Positions 49,722 to 56,960 of a stretch of DNA of 64,000 nucleotides are shown in pieces. Under the pieces are notes generated by a model. It was not told the DNA's origin and made no database searches. It was given only the letters and a program-made list of their open reading frames with translations. The DNA comes from JBOGXA01 sp050694175 (GTDB lineage Bacteria; Actinomycetota; CADDZG01; WHSQ01), in NCBI GenBank assembly GCA_050694175.1, contig JBOGXA010000004.1, forward strand, positions 62,001 to 126,000. Reading direction: 5' to 3'. Numbering within the stretch: the stretch's first letter is position 1; every line of letters starts with the position of its first letter. The position numbers and the translations under genes are program-made.

Positions 49722-49767
49722 CCTCCCGCTCGGGTCGACCCTGCCTGCACGACGCGCGCTACGTAAT

Positions 49768-50241
49768 TCAGATGCCGGTCGCGGCACCCTGAGGAGGTGC
49801 GAACACCGCCTCGACCCGGGCCAGTAGCTCGGCGCGCTCCAGCTCCTTCTCGCGGTGGTCGGCGGCCTGCTCGCCCGTGAGCTCGAGGAGCCAGACGACC
49901 GTCTCAGCAAGCTCCTCGGGCTTGAAAGGCTTCGTGAGGTACTGGTGAGCCCCGTGCTTGTAGGCCTTGTACCAGTCCTTTTCCTTGCTCAACGACGTGA
50001 GCATGAGGACGCGGGTGTGGCGGAAGAGGCCTCGCCGGCGCATCTCGCGCAGCACCCCATAGCCGTCCAGCCGGGGCATCTCGACGTCGAGGACCATCAG
50101 GTCGGGGGCCCATTTGTCGAGGAGCTCGATCGCCACCTGCCCGTCCTCCGCAATCGTTACCTTGTGACCGATGGTTGTGAGCGCGCGCACCATCAGGGCC
50201 CGTAGAACGGGCGAGTCGTCCGTGATCAAAACCTCAGCCAC
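49768..50241 (-). CDS. Single-domain response regulator
   Basis: 157 residues: a CheY-like receiver with acidic pocket 'ITDDSPVLR' (D8, D9), phospho-acceptor D52 in 'LMVLDVEMPRLDG', switch Thr82 in 'VLMLTSLSKEKDW' and Lys104 in 'YLTKPFKPEE'. After residue 115 there is only a charged helical tail ('REKELERAELLARVEAV'), with no DNA-binding or enzymatic output domain. It may act by protein contact or as a phosphorelay intermediate. Start GTG 50241 with a GGAGGAG ribosome site. No sensor kinase is adjacent, so its partner is elsewhere. It separates hutU from the rest of the hut genes. Confidence 0.88.
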   Translation of the reverse strand: MAEVLITDDSPVLRALMVRALTTIGHKVTIAEDGQVAIELLDKWAPDLMVLDVEMPRLDGYGVLREMRRRGLFRHTRVLMLTSLSKEKDWYKAYKHGAHQYLTKPFKPEELAETVVWLLELTGEQAADHREKELERAELLARVEAVFAPPQGAATGI

Positions 50242-50381
50242 GTGTCCCTACTCCTCCTATCAAGCCGGCCTATTGCTTTATTTCGGCAGGCTCGGCCTCA
50301 AACCGAATACTCGAGCGACGGTTTTCGTTGCTTTTTACCTTAGTCGATTCGCGGCTTTTTACCCGTTTCGTGTGGTGGGTA

Positions 50382-50393
50382 ATGACTAGTCAT
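50382..50393. promoter_or_regulatory. 12-bp palindrome in the divergent gap
   Basis: ATGACTAGTCAT is a perfect palindrome in the 232-bp gap between the response regulator (minus) and the secreted protein gene (plus). The surrounding 50270-50390 is AT-richer with T-runs, as expected of a promoter region. It could be an operator for either gene. Nothing else was recognised in the gap. Confidence 0.35.
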
Positions 50394-50473
50394 CACGGCA
50401 GGGCGTGGCCGTGGGGGAACCCCTCGCGAGACTTCGGTGTACCCAGTGGAAAGCCAACAAAAAGGAGATCGGC

Positions 50474-51073
50474 GTGCACAGGCCGGGGACAATCCTTTTC
50501 TTGGGGCTGGCGATCACAGTCGTCCTGTCCGGGACGGCTGGGGCGAAGATCATGGTCGAGCTCAGCCCGAGCACGGCCACGCCCGGGGGCGAGGTGCAGG
50601 TCACCGCCGCGTGGGGGGACCCCGTGGGCCCCGTGCGCCATTTCCGGATCTTTCTGGTCGCGTCCAAGAAGCGCCTTGGGCCCACGGCGGAGATCCCCGA
50701 ACGGTTCGGGCGGGCCTCGTCGCGTCCTGGGGTCCTTGCCCTGGACGCCGCACCGGAGCGAGCCGGTCGGCTGCGGGCCACCTTCACCGTCCCGCAGGTG
50801 CCTAACGGCGGCTATGGGGTGTACGTCTGCGTAAGCAAGCGGCAGTGCTTCTCCTATGGACGCTTCCGGGTGACCGGCTCGGCTGTCGACGAGTACGTGC
50901 CGGAGACACGCGAAGCGGTGGGTTCGCCGAGTGATACGGGACGCGGCCGCGCCCTCGAGGACCGGTCGTCATCGGCGCCCGCACGCGTCGTCGCCGCGGC
51001 TGCACTGGTAGTCGCCCTCGGATGCGCGGCGCTGTTGCGGTGGAGGATCGGGGCGAGGCGAGCGGCCGCATGA
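50474..51073 (+). CDS. Cell-surface protein with signal peptide and C-terminal membrane anchor
   Basis: 199 residues from GTG 50474, with AAGGAG at 50462-50467. Residues 1-25 form a signal peptide ('RPGTILFLGLAITVVLSG', then A-K). The ectodomain (about 26-135) is beta-rich: 'VELSPSTATPGGEVQVTAAW', 'RLRATFTVPQVPNGGYGVYV', 'CVSKRQCFSYGRFRVTG', with two Cys eight apart (in C-V-S-K-R-Q-C), resembling a small Ig-like or carrier-type domain. A Ser/Gly/Asp linker and a C-terminal hydrophobic helix ('VVAAAALVVALGCAALL') ending in Arg residues anchor it, so most of it faces outside. I do not recognise a named family. Confidence 0.65.
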   Translation: MHRPGTILFLGLAITVVLSGTAGAKIMVELSPSTATPGGEVQVTAAWGDPVGPVRHFRIFLVASKKRLGPTAEIPERFGRASSRPGVLALDAAPERAGRLRATFTVPQVPNGGYGVYVCVSKRQCFSYGRFRVTGSAVDEYVPETREAVGSPSDTGRGRALEDRSSSAPARVVAAAALVVALGCAALLRWRIGARRAAA

Positions 51074-51152
51074 GCGTCTGCCCTGCCTCGAGTGGTCCGG
51101 TGCTGTCGTGATGCGATAGCGCACGACCACTCGGCGAACCTGCTGAGGTGAG

Positions 51153-52469
51153 TCAGGGACGCGTCCAGCCGGCGGTCGCGTCCGCCACCAGCTCTCGGAT
51201 CGCGGCCGCGTCCACTTTCACGAGCCGGCCGGAGTCGACGACGACCTCGCCCCCGACCATCACTCGGGCGATAGCGGTTTGCTGCATCGAGCTCACGATC
51301 TGGTGCTCGAGTGTGATCAGCGGCTGCAGGGAGAGATCGTCGAGGTCGAGTGCGACGAGATCGGCCAGACACCCGGGGGCGATCCGGCCGGTGTCGATGC
51401 GTAGCAAGCCGGCACCCCCGGCCGTGCCCAACGCGAATGCGGTGGTCGCGTCGAGCGCTCCCCCGTCGGTGAGCCGGGCCTTGGCCATCAGAGTCGCCTG
51501 CCGCATCTCGTCGAAGACACTTTGGCGGTTGTTCGCGCAGCCGCCGTCGGGTCCGAGCGCGACCGGTATGCCGCGGGCGAGCATCTCCGGGACGCGGGCG
51601 ATCCCATCGCCCAGGAACGCGTTGGCTCCCGGACAATGCACGACCCCGGCCCCCGCGGCCGCAATCAGGTCAAGTTCGTCGTCGTCGACCCACACGGTGT
51701 GGATCGTGACCAGGCGATCCGTCAGCAATCCTTCGGCGGCAAGAAGCCGCACCGGCGTGGTGCCGTACCTCTTTTCGATCTGGTCGCGCTCGTAAGCCGC
51801 CTCGGCGAGGTGGAGGTGGCAGGGCGCATCCAGCTCGCCGGCAACCTCGAGCGCCGCCGCAACGGTCTTCGGCGAGGCCGCGTGCAACGAGTGCGGAGCG
51901 GGCTGCACGTAGACGAGTGCGTCGCCGGCGTGAGCTGCCGCGAGTTCGACGCAGCGCGCCGCGGCTGCGGAGGCGTCCTCCCGGTAACGTTGCGGCGCGC
52001 GCGTCGGGGCGTCGGGATCGTAGAAGGCGCGGGCCAGCACGAGCCGGATGCCGATGTCGTTGGCGGCGCGGATAACGTGCTCGGCGTTGACGTTCGATCC
52101 GTCGTGCAGATAGAAGAAGTCGACCGTCGTCGTGGTACCGGCGAGGAGCGCCTCCCCAAACGCGAACAGGGCCCCCGCGTAGATCGATTCCCCGTCGAGG
52201 CGATCAGAGAACGGATAGAGGACGTGATCGCGCCACGACGCGAACGGCCGATCGTCTGCAAAACCCTTCAACAGGTTCTGGAAGGCGTGGCCGTGGGCGT
52301 TGACCGTACCCGGAACGATCGCGACGTCGCCCCAGTCCTCGACCTCGATCGCCGAGGCGACCTCGGCCACGGGCACGACATCGCGGATGCGGTCCCCATC
52401 GACCAACAGGGCGTCGCCCCGGCGCCATCCCTCGTCGAGTCGCACCCGGGCGCCGGTGATCGCCTTCAT
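51153..52469 (-). CDS. Amidohydrolase, ATZ/TRZ-deaminase-like; possible formimidoylglutamate deiminase
   Basis: 438 residues from ATG 52469. Zinc-dependent amidohydrolase fold: H59-x-H61 in 'VNAHGHAFQNLL', a His in 'CHLHLAEAAYE', a His in 'LVTIHTVWVDD' and Asp in 'VALGPDGGCANNRQSV'. The N-terminal 'AHGHAFQ...FASWRD' resembles HutF (formimidoylglutamate deiminase). The C-terminal half ('HCPGANAFLGDGIARVPEML') looks more like the ATZ/TRZ or methylthioadenosine deaminase group. Because hutH starts 43 bp away on the other strand, and hutU and hutI are nearby, deamination of formimidoylglutamate is a reasonable but unproven role. TACGGT lies 6 nt before the ATG. Confidence 0.68.
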   Translation of the reverse strand: MKAITGARVRLDEGWRRGDALLVDGDRIRDVVPVAEVASAIEVEDWGDVAIVPGTVNAHGHAFQNLLKGFADDRPFASWRDHVLYPFSDRLDGESIYAGALFAFGEALLAGTTTTVDFFYLHDGSNVNAEHVIRAANDIGIRLVLARAFYDPDAPTRAPQRYREDASAAAARCVELAAAHAGDALVYVQPAPHSLHAASPKTVAAALEVAGELDAPCHLHLAEAAYERDQIEKRYGTTPVRLLAAEGLLTDRLVTIHTVWVDDDELDLIAAAGAGVVHCPGANAFLGDGIARVPEMLARGIPVALGPDGGCANNRQSVFDEMRQATLMAKARLTDGGALDATTAFALGTAGGAGLLRIDTGRIAPGCLADLVALDLDDLSLQPLITLEHQIVSSMQQTAIARVMVGGEVVVDSGRLVKVDAAAIRELVADATAGWTRP

Positions 52470-52475
52470 GCGTCT

Positions 52476-52481
52476 ACCGTA
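52476..52481 (-). promoter_or_regulatory. Putative leaderless -10 element of the amidohydrolase
   Basis: On the minus strand TACGGT, then 6 nt, then ATG 52469. It shares the 43-bp divergent gap with the hutH element. Confidence 0.45.
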
Positions 52482-52498
52482 CCCGGGGCTTCCTCCCG

Positions 52499-52504
52499 TA
52501 GAGT
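52499..52504 (+). promoter_or_regulatory. Putative leaderless -10 element of hutH
   Basis: TAGAGT, then 8 nt, then ATG 52513. The two divergent -10 boxes are only 17 bp apart, so the promoters must overlap and compete or share a regulator. Confidence 0.4.
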
Positions 52505-52512
52505 TTGCGCCG

Positions 52513-54036
52513 ATGCCCGTTGTCATTGGTGAGCCGCTTTCGTTCGACGACGTCGTCGCCGTCGCCGGGGGTACAAAAGTCGCCCTTTCACCCGATGCCG
52601 GCCGGCGTATGGAGCAGGCGCGTGCGGTCGTAGAGCGAGCCGCGACCTCCGCCCGGCCTACCTATGGCATCAACACCGGGATCGGCGATCTCGCGACGGT
52701 CCGCATCGATCCCGAGGACGCCGCTCGCCTCCAGTGTGATCTCCTCCGCTCGCACGCCACCGCCGTCGGCGCGCCGCTCCCGACCGAGATCGTCCGGGCC
52801 ATGCTCGTGCTGAAGGCGCGCACATTTGCGCTCGGCGCTTCGGGGGTGCGGGTGGCACTTGCCGAGCGCCTCGTCGACATGCTCAACGCGCGCATCCATC
52901 CCGTCGTCCCCTGTCACGGATCACTCGGCGCATCCGGTGATCTCGCATTACTCGCTCACCTCGCGCTCCCTCTCATCGGCGAGGGTCGCGTCGAGGGCGA
53001 CGGAGGGGACATCGGCACGGCGGCGGCCCTGGCTGGCGCCGGCCTGGAACCGCTCGGCCTCACCCACAAGGAGGGCCTCGCGCTCATCAACGGAACCGAG
53101 GCGATGCTCGCACTCGGGATCTTGGGCTTCCACCGCGCCGAGCGACTCGCGCGCGCGGCCGACGTGACTGCGGCCATGAGCGTGGAGGCCTGCCTCGGCA
53201 CGGATCGCGCGTTCGCCGAGCGCCTGATCGGACTGCGCAAGCATCGCGGGGCTCTCCTCGTCGCCGCCAACCTCCGCCGCCTGCTCGAGAACAGCGCAAT
53301 AGTTGCCTCTCATCGAGATTCCGATCACCTCGTGCAGGACGCATACTCCCTGCGCTGCATCCCGCAGGTGCACGGCGCCTACAGAGACGCGTTCGGCTAC
53401 GTCGGCACGACGCTGCGAGCCGAGCTCGACTCGGCGATCGATAACCCAAGCGTGATCGTGGAGTCAGACGAGATCATCTCGGGCGGGAACTTCCACGGCG
53501 AGGCGCTTGGGCTGTCACTCGATCATCTTGGGCTTTGCGCGACCGGATACGCGACCATCGCAGAGCGCCGCATCGCGCGCCTGGTCGATCCCGACCTGAG
53601 CAACGGGCTGCCCGCTTTTCTGACCGAGGATCCCGGCCGCCGCACCGGTTTCATGATCGCTCACTACACCGCCGCGTCGCTCACGTCCGAGAATCGCGCG
53701 CACAGCTTTCCGGCATCCTCAGACTCGATCTCGACGTCCGCAGGCCAGGAAGATCACGTCAGCATGGGAGCGACCGCCGCTAGGAAGACCTACGACATGC
53801 TTTCCAAAACCGCCAACGTGATCGCGATCGAGGCCCTCGCCGCGGCCCAGGGACTGGGTTATCGAGATCACGATCCCGCTCCCGGCACCGGCGCAGCCCT
53901 CGCGGCCGTTCGATCCGTATCCGCGAAGCTCGACGAAGATCGCCCGCTGTCGGGCGACATCGTCGCGGTGAGCGAATTGATCGACTCTGGAGCCCTCGTG
54001 GCTGCGGTCGAGGAACAAATCGGTTCCCTGCACTAA
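52513..54036 (+). CDS. hutH: Histidine ammonia-lyase
   Basis: First enzyme of histidine degradation; removes ammonia to give urocanate. 507 residues, the normal length. The autocatalytic MIO prosthetic group forms from A140-S141-G142 in 'HGSLGASGDLALLAHLAL'. The catalytic Tyr51 lies in 'PTYGINTGIGDLA', and 'QDAYSLRCIPQVHGA' and 'NFHGEALGL' complete the family pattern. ATG 52513 gives the family N-terminus; the frame is open further upstream but lies in the divergent amidohydrolase. Its TAA overlaps the hutI TAG on the opposite strand (54033-54036), so the two genes are convergent with no spacer for a conventional terminator. Confidence 0.96.
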   Translation: MPVVIGEPLSFDDVVAVAGGTKVALSPDAGRRMEQARAVVERAATSARPTYGINTGIGDLATVRIDPEDAARLQCDLLRSHATAVGAPLPTEIVRAMLVLKARTFALGASGVRVALAERLVDMLNARIHPVVPCHGSLGASGDLALLAHLALPLIGEGRVEGDGGDIGTAAALAGAGLEPLGLTHKEGLALINGTEAMLALGILGFHRAERLARAADVTAAMSVEACLGTDRAFAERLIGLRKHRGALLVAANLRRLLENSAIVASHRDSDHLVQDAYSLRCIPQVHGAYRDAFGYVGTTLRAELDSAIDNPSVIVESDEIISGGNFHGEALGLSLDHLGLCATGYATIAERRIARLVDPDLSNGLPAFLTEDPGRRTGFMIAHYTAASLTSENRAHSFPASSDSISTSAGQEDHVSMGATAARKTYDMLSKTANVIAIEALAAAQGLGYRDHDPAPGTGAALAAVRSVSAKLDEDRPLSGDIVAVSELIDSGALVAAVEEQIGSLH

Positions 54037-55277
54037 CGTCGCAGCCGCTTTTCGGCCCGTTCGGAGATGTACGCGGGCTCGCCGCCGCAGAACACCGCGA
54101 GCACGTGGTCGTGGTCGGGGCGGTAGGCGACGAAGTCGAAACTCGGAGCATCGAGAACTACCAGGTCGGCGCGATAGCCCGGGCCGATGCGTCCGATCTC
54201 GTCATGGAGTCGCAGGACGTACGCCGCGTTCACGGTAGCGGCGGCAAGGGCCTCGAGCGGGCGCAGCCCATACAGCCTGCACGCGAGCGCGACCACGAAT
54301 GGCATCGAGTGGATCGGCGACGTCCCCGGGTTCAGATCGGTTCCGAGGGCCACGATCGCCCCGGCTTCGATCAGGTCGCGGGCCGAAGGCTTCGTCGCCT
54401 GCCGCAGAGTGAAGGTCGCCCCGGGAAGCAACACTGCGGCCGTGTCACCTGCGGCGAGGTCCCCCACGGCCTCGCGCGACGTGTGGTTCAGGTGGTCGGC
54501 GGAGACGAGGCCCCAGCGGGCCGCGAACGCGGCGGCCTGACCGTCCTCGAGCTGATCGGCGTGCATGCGCATGCCCAAACCGAGCGCCTCGGCTTCCTTC
54601 GCAAGGCGGGCCGCATGCTCCAGCTGGAAGGCAATCGACTCGACGTAGATGTCGACGGCCGAGGCCAGGCGCTCGCCGGCGACGGCCGGAAGAAGCCGCT
54701 CGGCGGCCATCCCGATCCACTCCCCAGCCGACATCCCCGCGGGGATCGCATGCGCGGCCAAGCAAGTAGCGACGATCGTCTGGGGAACTCTGCCCGCCAG
54801 GTCGCACGCGAGGCGAAGCTCGCGCAGCTCGGCCTCGACCGACAGGCCGTAGCCCGATTTCGTCTCAAACGCCGTGGTCCCCGATCGAAGCATCGCGCCG
54901 GCGAGGCCGGCGGCGAATTCGAGCACCTCTTCGTCCGTTGCCGACGCGAGCATGCGTGCGGACCGGTAGATGCCGCCCTCCGACTGATGCAAGGATTCGT
55001 AACGGCGGCCGGCCAGCCGGGCGGCGTCCTCGTCGGCACGCCAGCCGAAGAAGGGCAGGTGCGTGTGGCAGTCGACGAAGCCGGGAACGACCGTGCAGCC
55101 GCGCGCGTCGAACACGACCTCGCCGGCTCCATCCCCGAGACCGGTGATCCGCGGGCCCTCGCAGACCACCGACGTGTTCTCGACGATCTGGATGCCGTCG
55201 AACCCATCCCCGCGTACCGGCCCCGAACCCGGGAAGCAGACGACCGACGAGGCGTCGGAGATCGACAGTGAGCTCAC
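54033..55277 (-). CDS. hutI: Imidazolonepropionase
   Basis: Third enzyme of histidine degradation; opens the imidazolone ring to give N-formimino-glutamate. 414 residues of the amidohydrolase fold with H71-x-H73 in 'VPGFVDCHTHLPFFGW' and the family block 'EGGIYRSARMLASATDEE'. 'FETKSGYGLSVEAELRELR' (near 140) and 'MRMHADQLED' follow, all typical of HutI. The late metal Asp is in 'VALGTDLNPG'. The start GTG 55277 overlaps the TGA of the upstream MBL-fold gene as GTGA, so it is translated from that transcript. It ends tail-to-tail with hutH. Confidence 0.95.
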   Translation of the reverse strand: MSSLSISDASSVVCFPGSGPVRGDGFDGIQIVENTSVVCEGPRITGLGDGAGEVVFDARGCTVVPGFVDCHTHLPFFGWRADEDAARLAGRRYESLHQSEGGIYRSARMLASATDEEVLEFAAGLAGAMLRSGTTAFETKSGYGLSVEAELRELRLACDLAGRVPQTIVATCLAAHAIPAGMSAGEWIGMAAERLLPAVAGERLASAVDIYVESIAFQLEHAARLAKEAEALGLGMRMHADQLEDGQAAAFAARWGLVSADHLNHTSREAVGDLAAGDTAAVLLPGATFTLRQATKPSARDLIEAGAIVALGTDLNPGTSPIHSMPFVVALACRLYGLRPLEALAAATVNAAYVLRLHDEIGRIGPGYRADLVVLDAPSFDFVAYRPDHDHVLAVFCGGEPAYISERAEKRLRR

Positions 55278-56296
55278 TCGTCGCTTGCACCCCGGCTCCG
55301 CACGGCCTTCCGATACCGGTACCGACCATCGTCGTCGACGACACGCTCAACCTCACCGCGCTCCCGCAAGTAGGCGAGGTGGGCCAAGGCTTCGCCGAGA
55401 GCGAGCCGACGATGGAAGTCGAGAAGACCGGTGCCGAAGATCGCATCGCTGATCTCGCTGGCGGTGTGCGGTTCGTGCCGGATGACCTGCAGGATCGAAC
55501 CGAGCCTCCGGTCGTGATGGCGAGCTACGACGCGCGCTCGCTCGCCTCCGCCCTCGAACGGGCGCCCGTGCCCGGGCAGCACCAAGCGCGGGTCAAGTTT
55601 CTCCACAACCTGAAGTGAGGACAAGAACTCCCCCAGTGGATCGGCGTCGGCCTCACGCCGGAAGTCTATGTGCGGGGTGATCGAGGGCAGTAGATGGTCG
55701 CCGGAGATGAGGATCCCCTCTTCGGGCTCGTGCAAACAGATGTGCGAGCGAGCATGCCCCGGCGTGTGGACGACGTTCCAGCGGCGGGGGCCGTAAGAAA
55801 ACGTCTCGCCGCCCCGCAGGGAGGTGGTGGGCTCCACGACCGCGTACACGAACGCACTCCAGTCCTCGAACGCGGTGAGCTCCTCGATGTCGTCGGTGTC
55901 GACACCGTGGTCGGCTAGCATTTCGGCAACGCGGCGTCGCGCCCCGTCCGGGTCTCGATAGACCGACAGCTCGTCATGAGCGGCCTCGTGCATCCACAGC
56001 TCACAGCTCGTCTCGTTCACGAAACGGCCCGCCATCCCGTAGTGGTCGATGTGCGTGTGCGTCACGATCAACCTGCGGACGTCGGACGGGCCGAACCCGT
56101 TGGCCTCGAGTGCGGCAACCAGTTCGGCCCATGCGCCGTCACCTGGGAGGGCGGGATCGTGCAGCCCACAGTCGACGAGAGTGACGTCGTCGTCACCGGC
56201 GATTACAAACGCGTTGACCCTGTGCAGCCCAGGGAACGGCAAGGGAAGGATTAGGCGGAAGATGCCGGGGGCCGGCTCACGCCGTCGATGCTCCAT
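55274..56296 (-). CDS. MBL-fold metallohydrolase coupled to hutI
   Basis: 340 residues of the metallo-beta-lactamase fold. Metal motif 'VTHTHIDHYG' (H-x-H-x-D-H), then 'HTPGHARSHICLHE', 'ILISGDHLLP' and 'VLPGHGRPFEGG' supply the remaining ligands. The C-terminal 60 residues form a winged-helix-like tail typical of the LACTB2/glyoxalase II-like branch. No member of this branch has a fixed role in histidine use. Yet it overlaps hutI by 4 nt and is the first gene of that transcript, so hydrolysis of a pathway intermediate or thioester is conceivable. ATG 56296 has TAACGT 8 nt upstream. Confidence 0.78.
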   Translation of the reverse strand: MEHRRREPAPGIFRLILPLPFPGLHRVNAFVIAGDDDVTLVDCGLHDPALPGDGAWAELVAALEANGFGPSDVRRLIVTHTHIDHYGMAGRFVNETSCELWMHEAAHDELSVYRDPDGARRRVAEMLADHGVDTDDIEELTAFEDWSAFVYAVVEPTTSLRGGETFSYGPRRWNVVHTPGHARSHICLHEPEEGILISGDHLLPSITPHIDFRREADADPLGEFLSSLQVVEKLDPRLVLPGHGRPFEGGGERARVVARHHDRRLGSILQVIRHEPHTASEISDAIFGTGLLDFHRRLALGEALAHLAYLRERGEVERVVDDDGRYRYRKAVRSRGASDE

Positions 56297-56304
56297 CCGG
56301 CGCG

Positions 56305-56310
56305 ACGTTA
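56305..56310 (-). promoter_or_regulatory. Putative leaderless -10 element of the MBL-hutI operon
   Basis: On the minus strand TAACGT, then 8 nt, then ATG 56296. The hexamer contains the stop codon of the upstream dodecin gene (TAA, 56310-56308). Confidence 0.4.
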
Positions 56311-56517
56311 CTCGTGAACGTGCTCTTTGATGACGAACGAAACGCGCACGTGCACCCGGTACGAGATCTCGCCGTCGTCGATGGTTCCCTCGATGCGGTT
56401 GACCTCGAAGGAGGTGAGACCCCTGAGGGTGAGCCCGGCACGGTGAACGGCCTCTTCTACGGCACTTTCGATACTCGACCCGGTCGCGGTTAGATCGATT
56501 GCCTTCTCGACCGACAT
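56308..56517 (-). CDS. Dodecin-family flavin-binding protein
   Basis: 69 residues, the normal size for dodecin, a dodecameric hollow sphere that stores riboflavin or FMN and CoA. The pattern is typical: 'KAIDLTATGSSIESAVEEAV' opening with the family helix, 'LRGLTSFEVNRIEGTIDDGE' and a closing strand 'YRVHVRVSFVIKE'. The position normally holding the flavin-stacking Trp in many bacterial dodecins reads Phe here ('TSFEVN'). ATG 56517 follows AGGAAGGGA. It is upstream of, and ends next to, the MBL-hutI transcript. Confidence 0.88.
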   Translation of the reverse strand: MSVEKAIDLTATGSSIESAVEEAVHRAGLTLRGLTSFEVNRIEGTIDDGEISYRVHVRVSFVIKEHVHE

Positions 56518-56960
56518 TGTCTGTCCCTTCCTAATGGAGTCACCGGCGCAGCACAGGGCATGACTCTATGCTTGCGCCGCAGTGGAAGGGGTTCTACCGG
56601 GTCTTTAACGGAGACAGGAACTTTGGGGTCATGTGGCAGCCAACCGGGGGCCTTACCCAGCCCTGCCGGCGGTAGTCGGCGACGAACCGCCCTCGCGTGA
56701 TGGCGAGCCACCAGCGGGCTGCGGAGATCCCGGATGTGCCGTCACCGGGCCCCGACATCCACGTGCACTCGGTTGGTCTGCGCATCGCGGTCGGCCTTTC
56801 TCTCGGCCCTCGCCTCGGACGCCCCCTTGTCTCCTTGGTCCGGGTGATGGTGCTTGCGACAGAGAAGGTTCGTGAGGGCCTTGCGTTTCTCCTTCTACGG
56901 CGCGAAAAAAAGTCCCCCTGACCTGCCAAAACGCACCGATTGTCCGAATTTGACCGGGCG
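56518..56960. other. 443-bp intergenic region
   Basis: It separates two minus-strand genes, so it should hold the 3' end of the glutamate-dehydrogenase-type transcript and the dodecin promoter. Several frames are open, but all are Arg/Pro-rich, lack ribosome sites and overlap each other. No hairpin terminator or RNA fold was recognised by eye. Confidence 0.4.

Noticed and set aside
52300..52512. Longer start for hutH
   Set aside because: It lies inside the divergent amidohydrolase; ATG 52513 gives the family N-terminus and has a -10 element.
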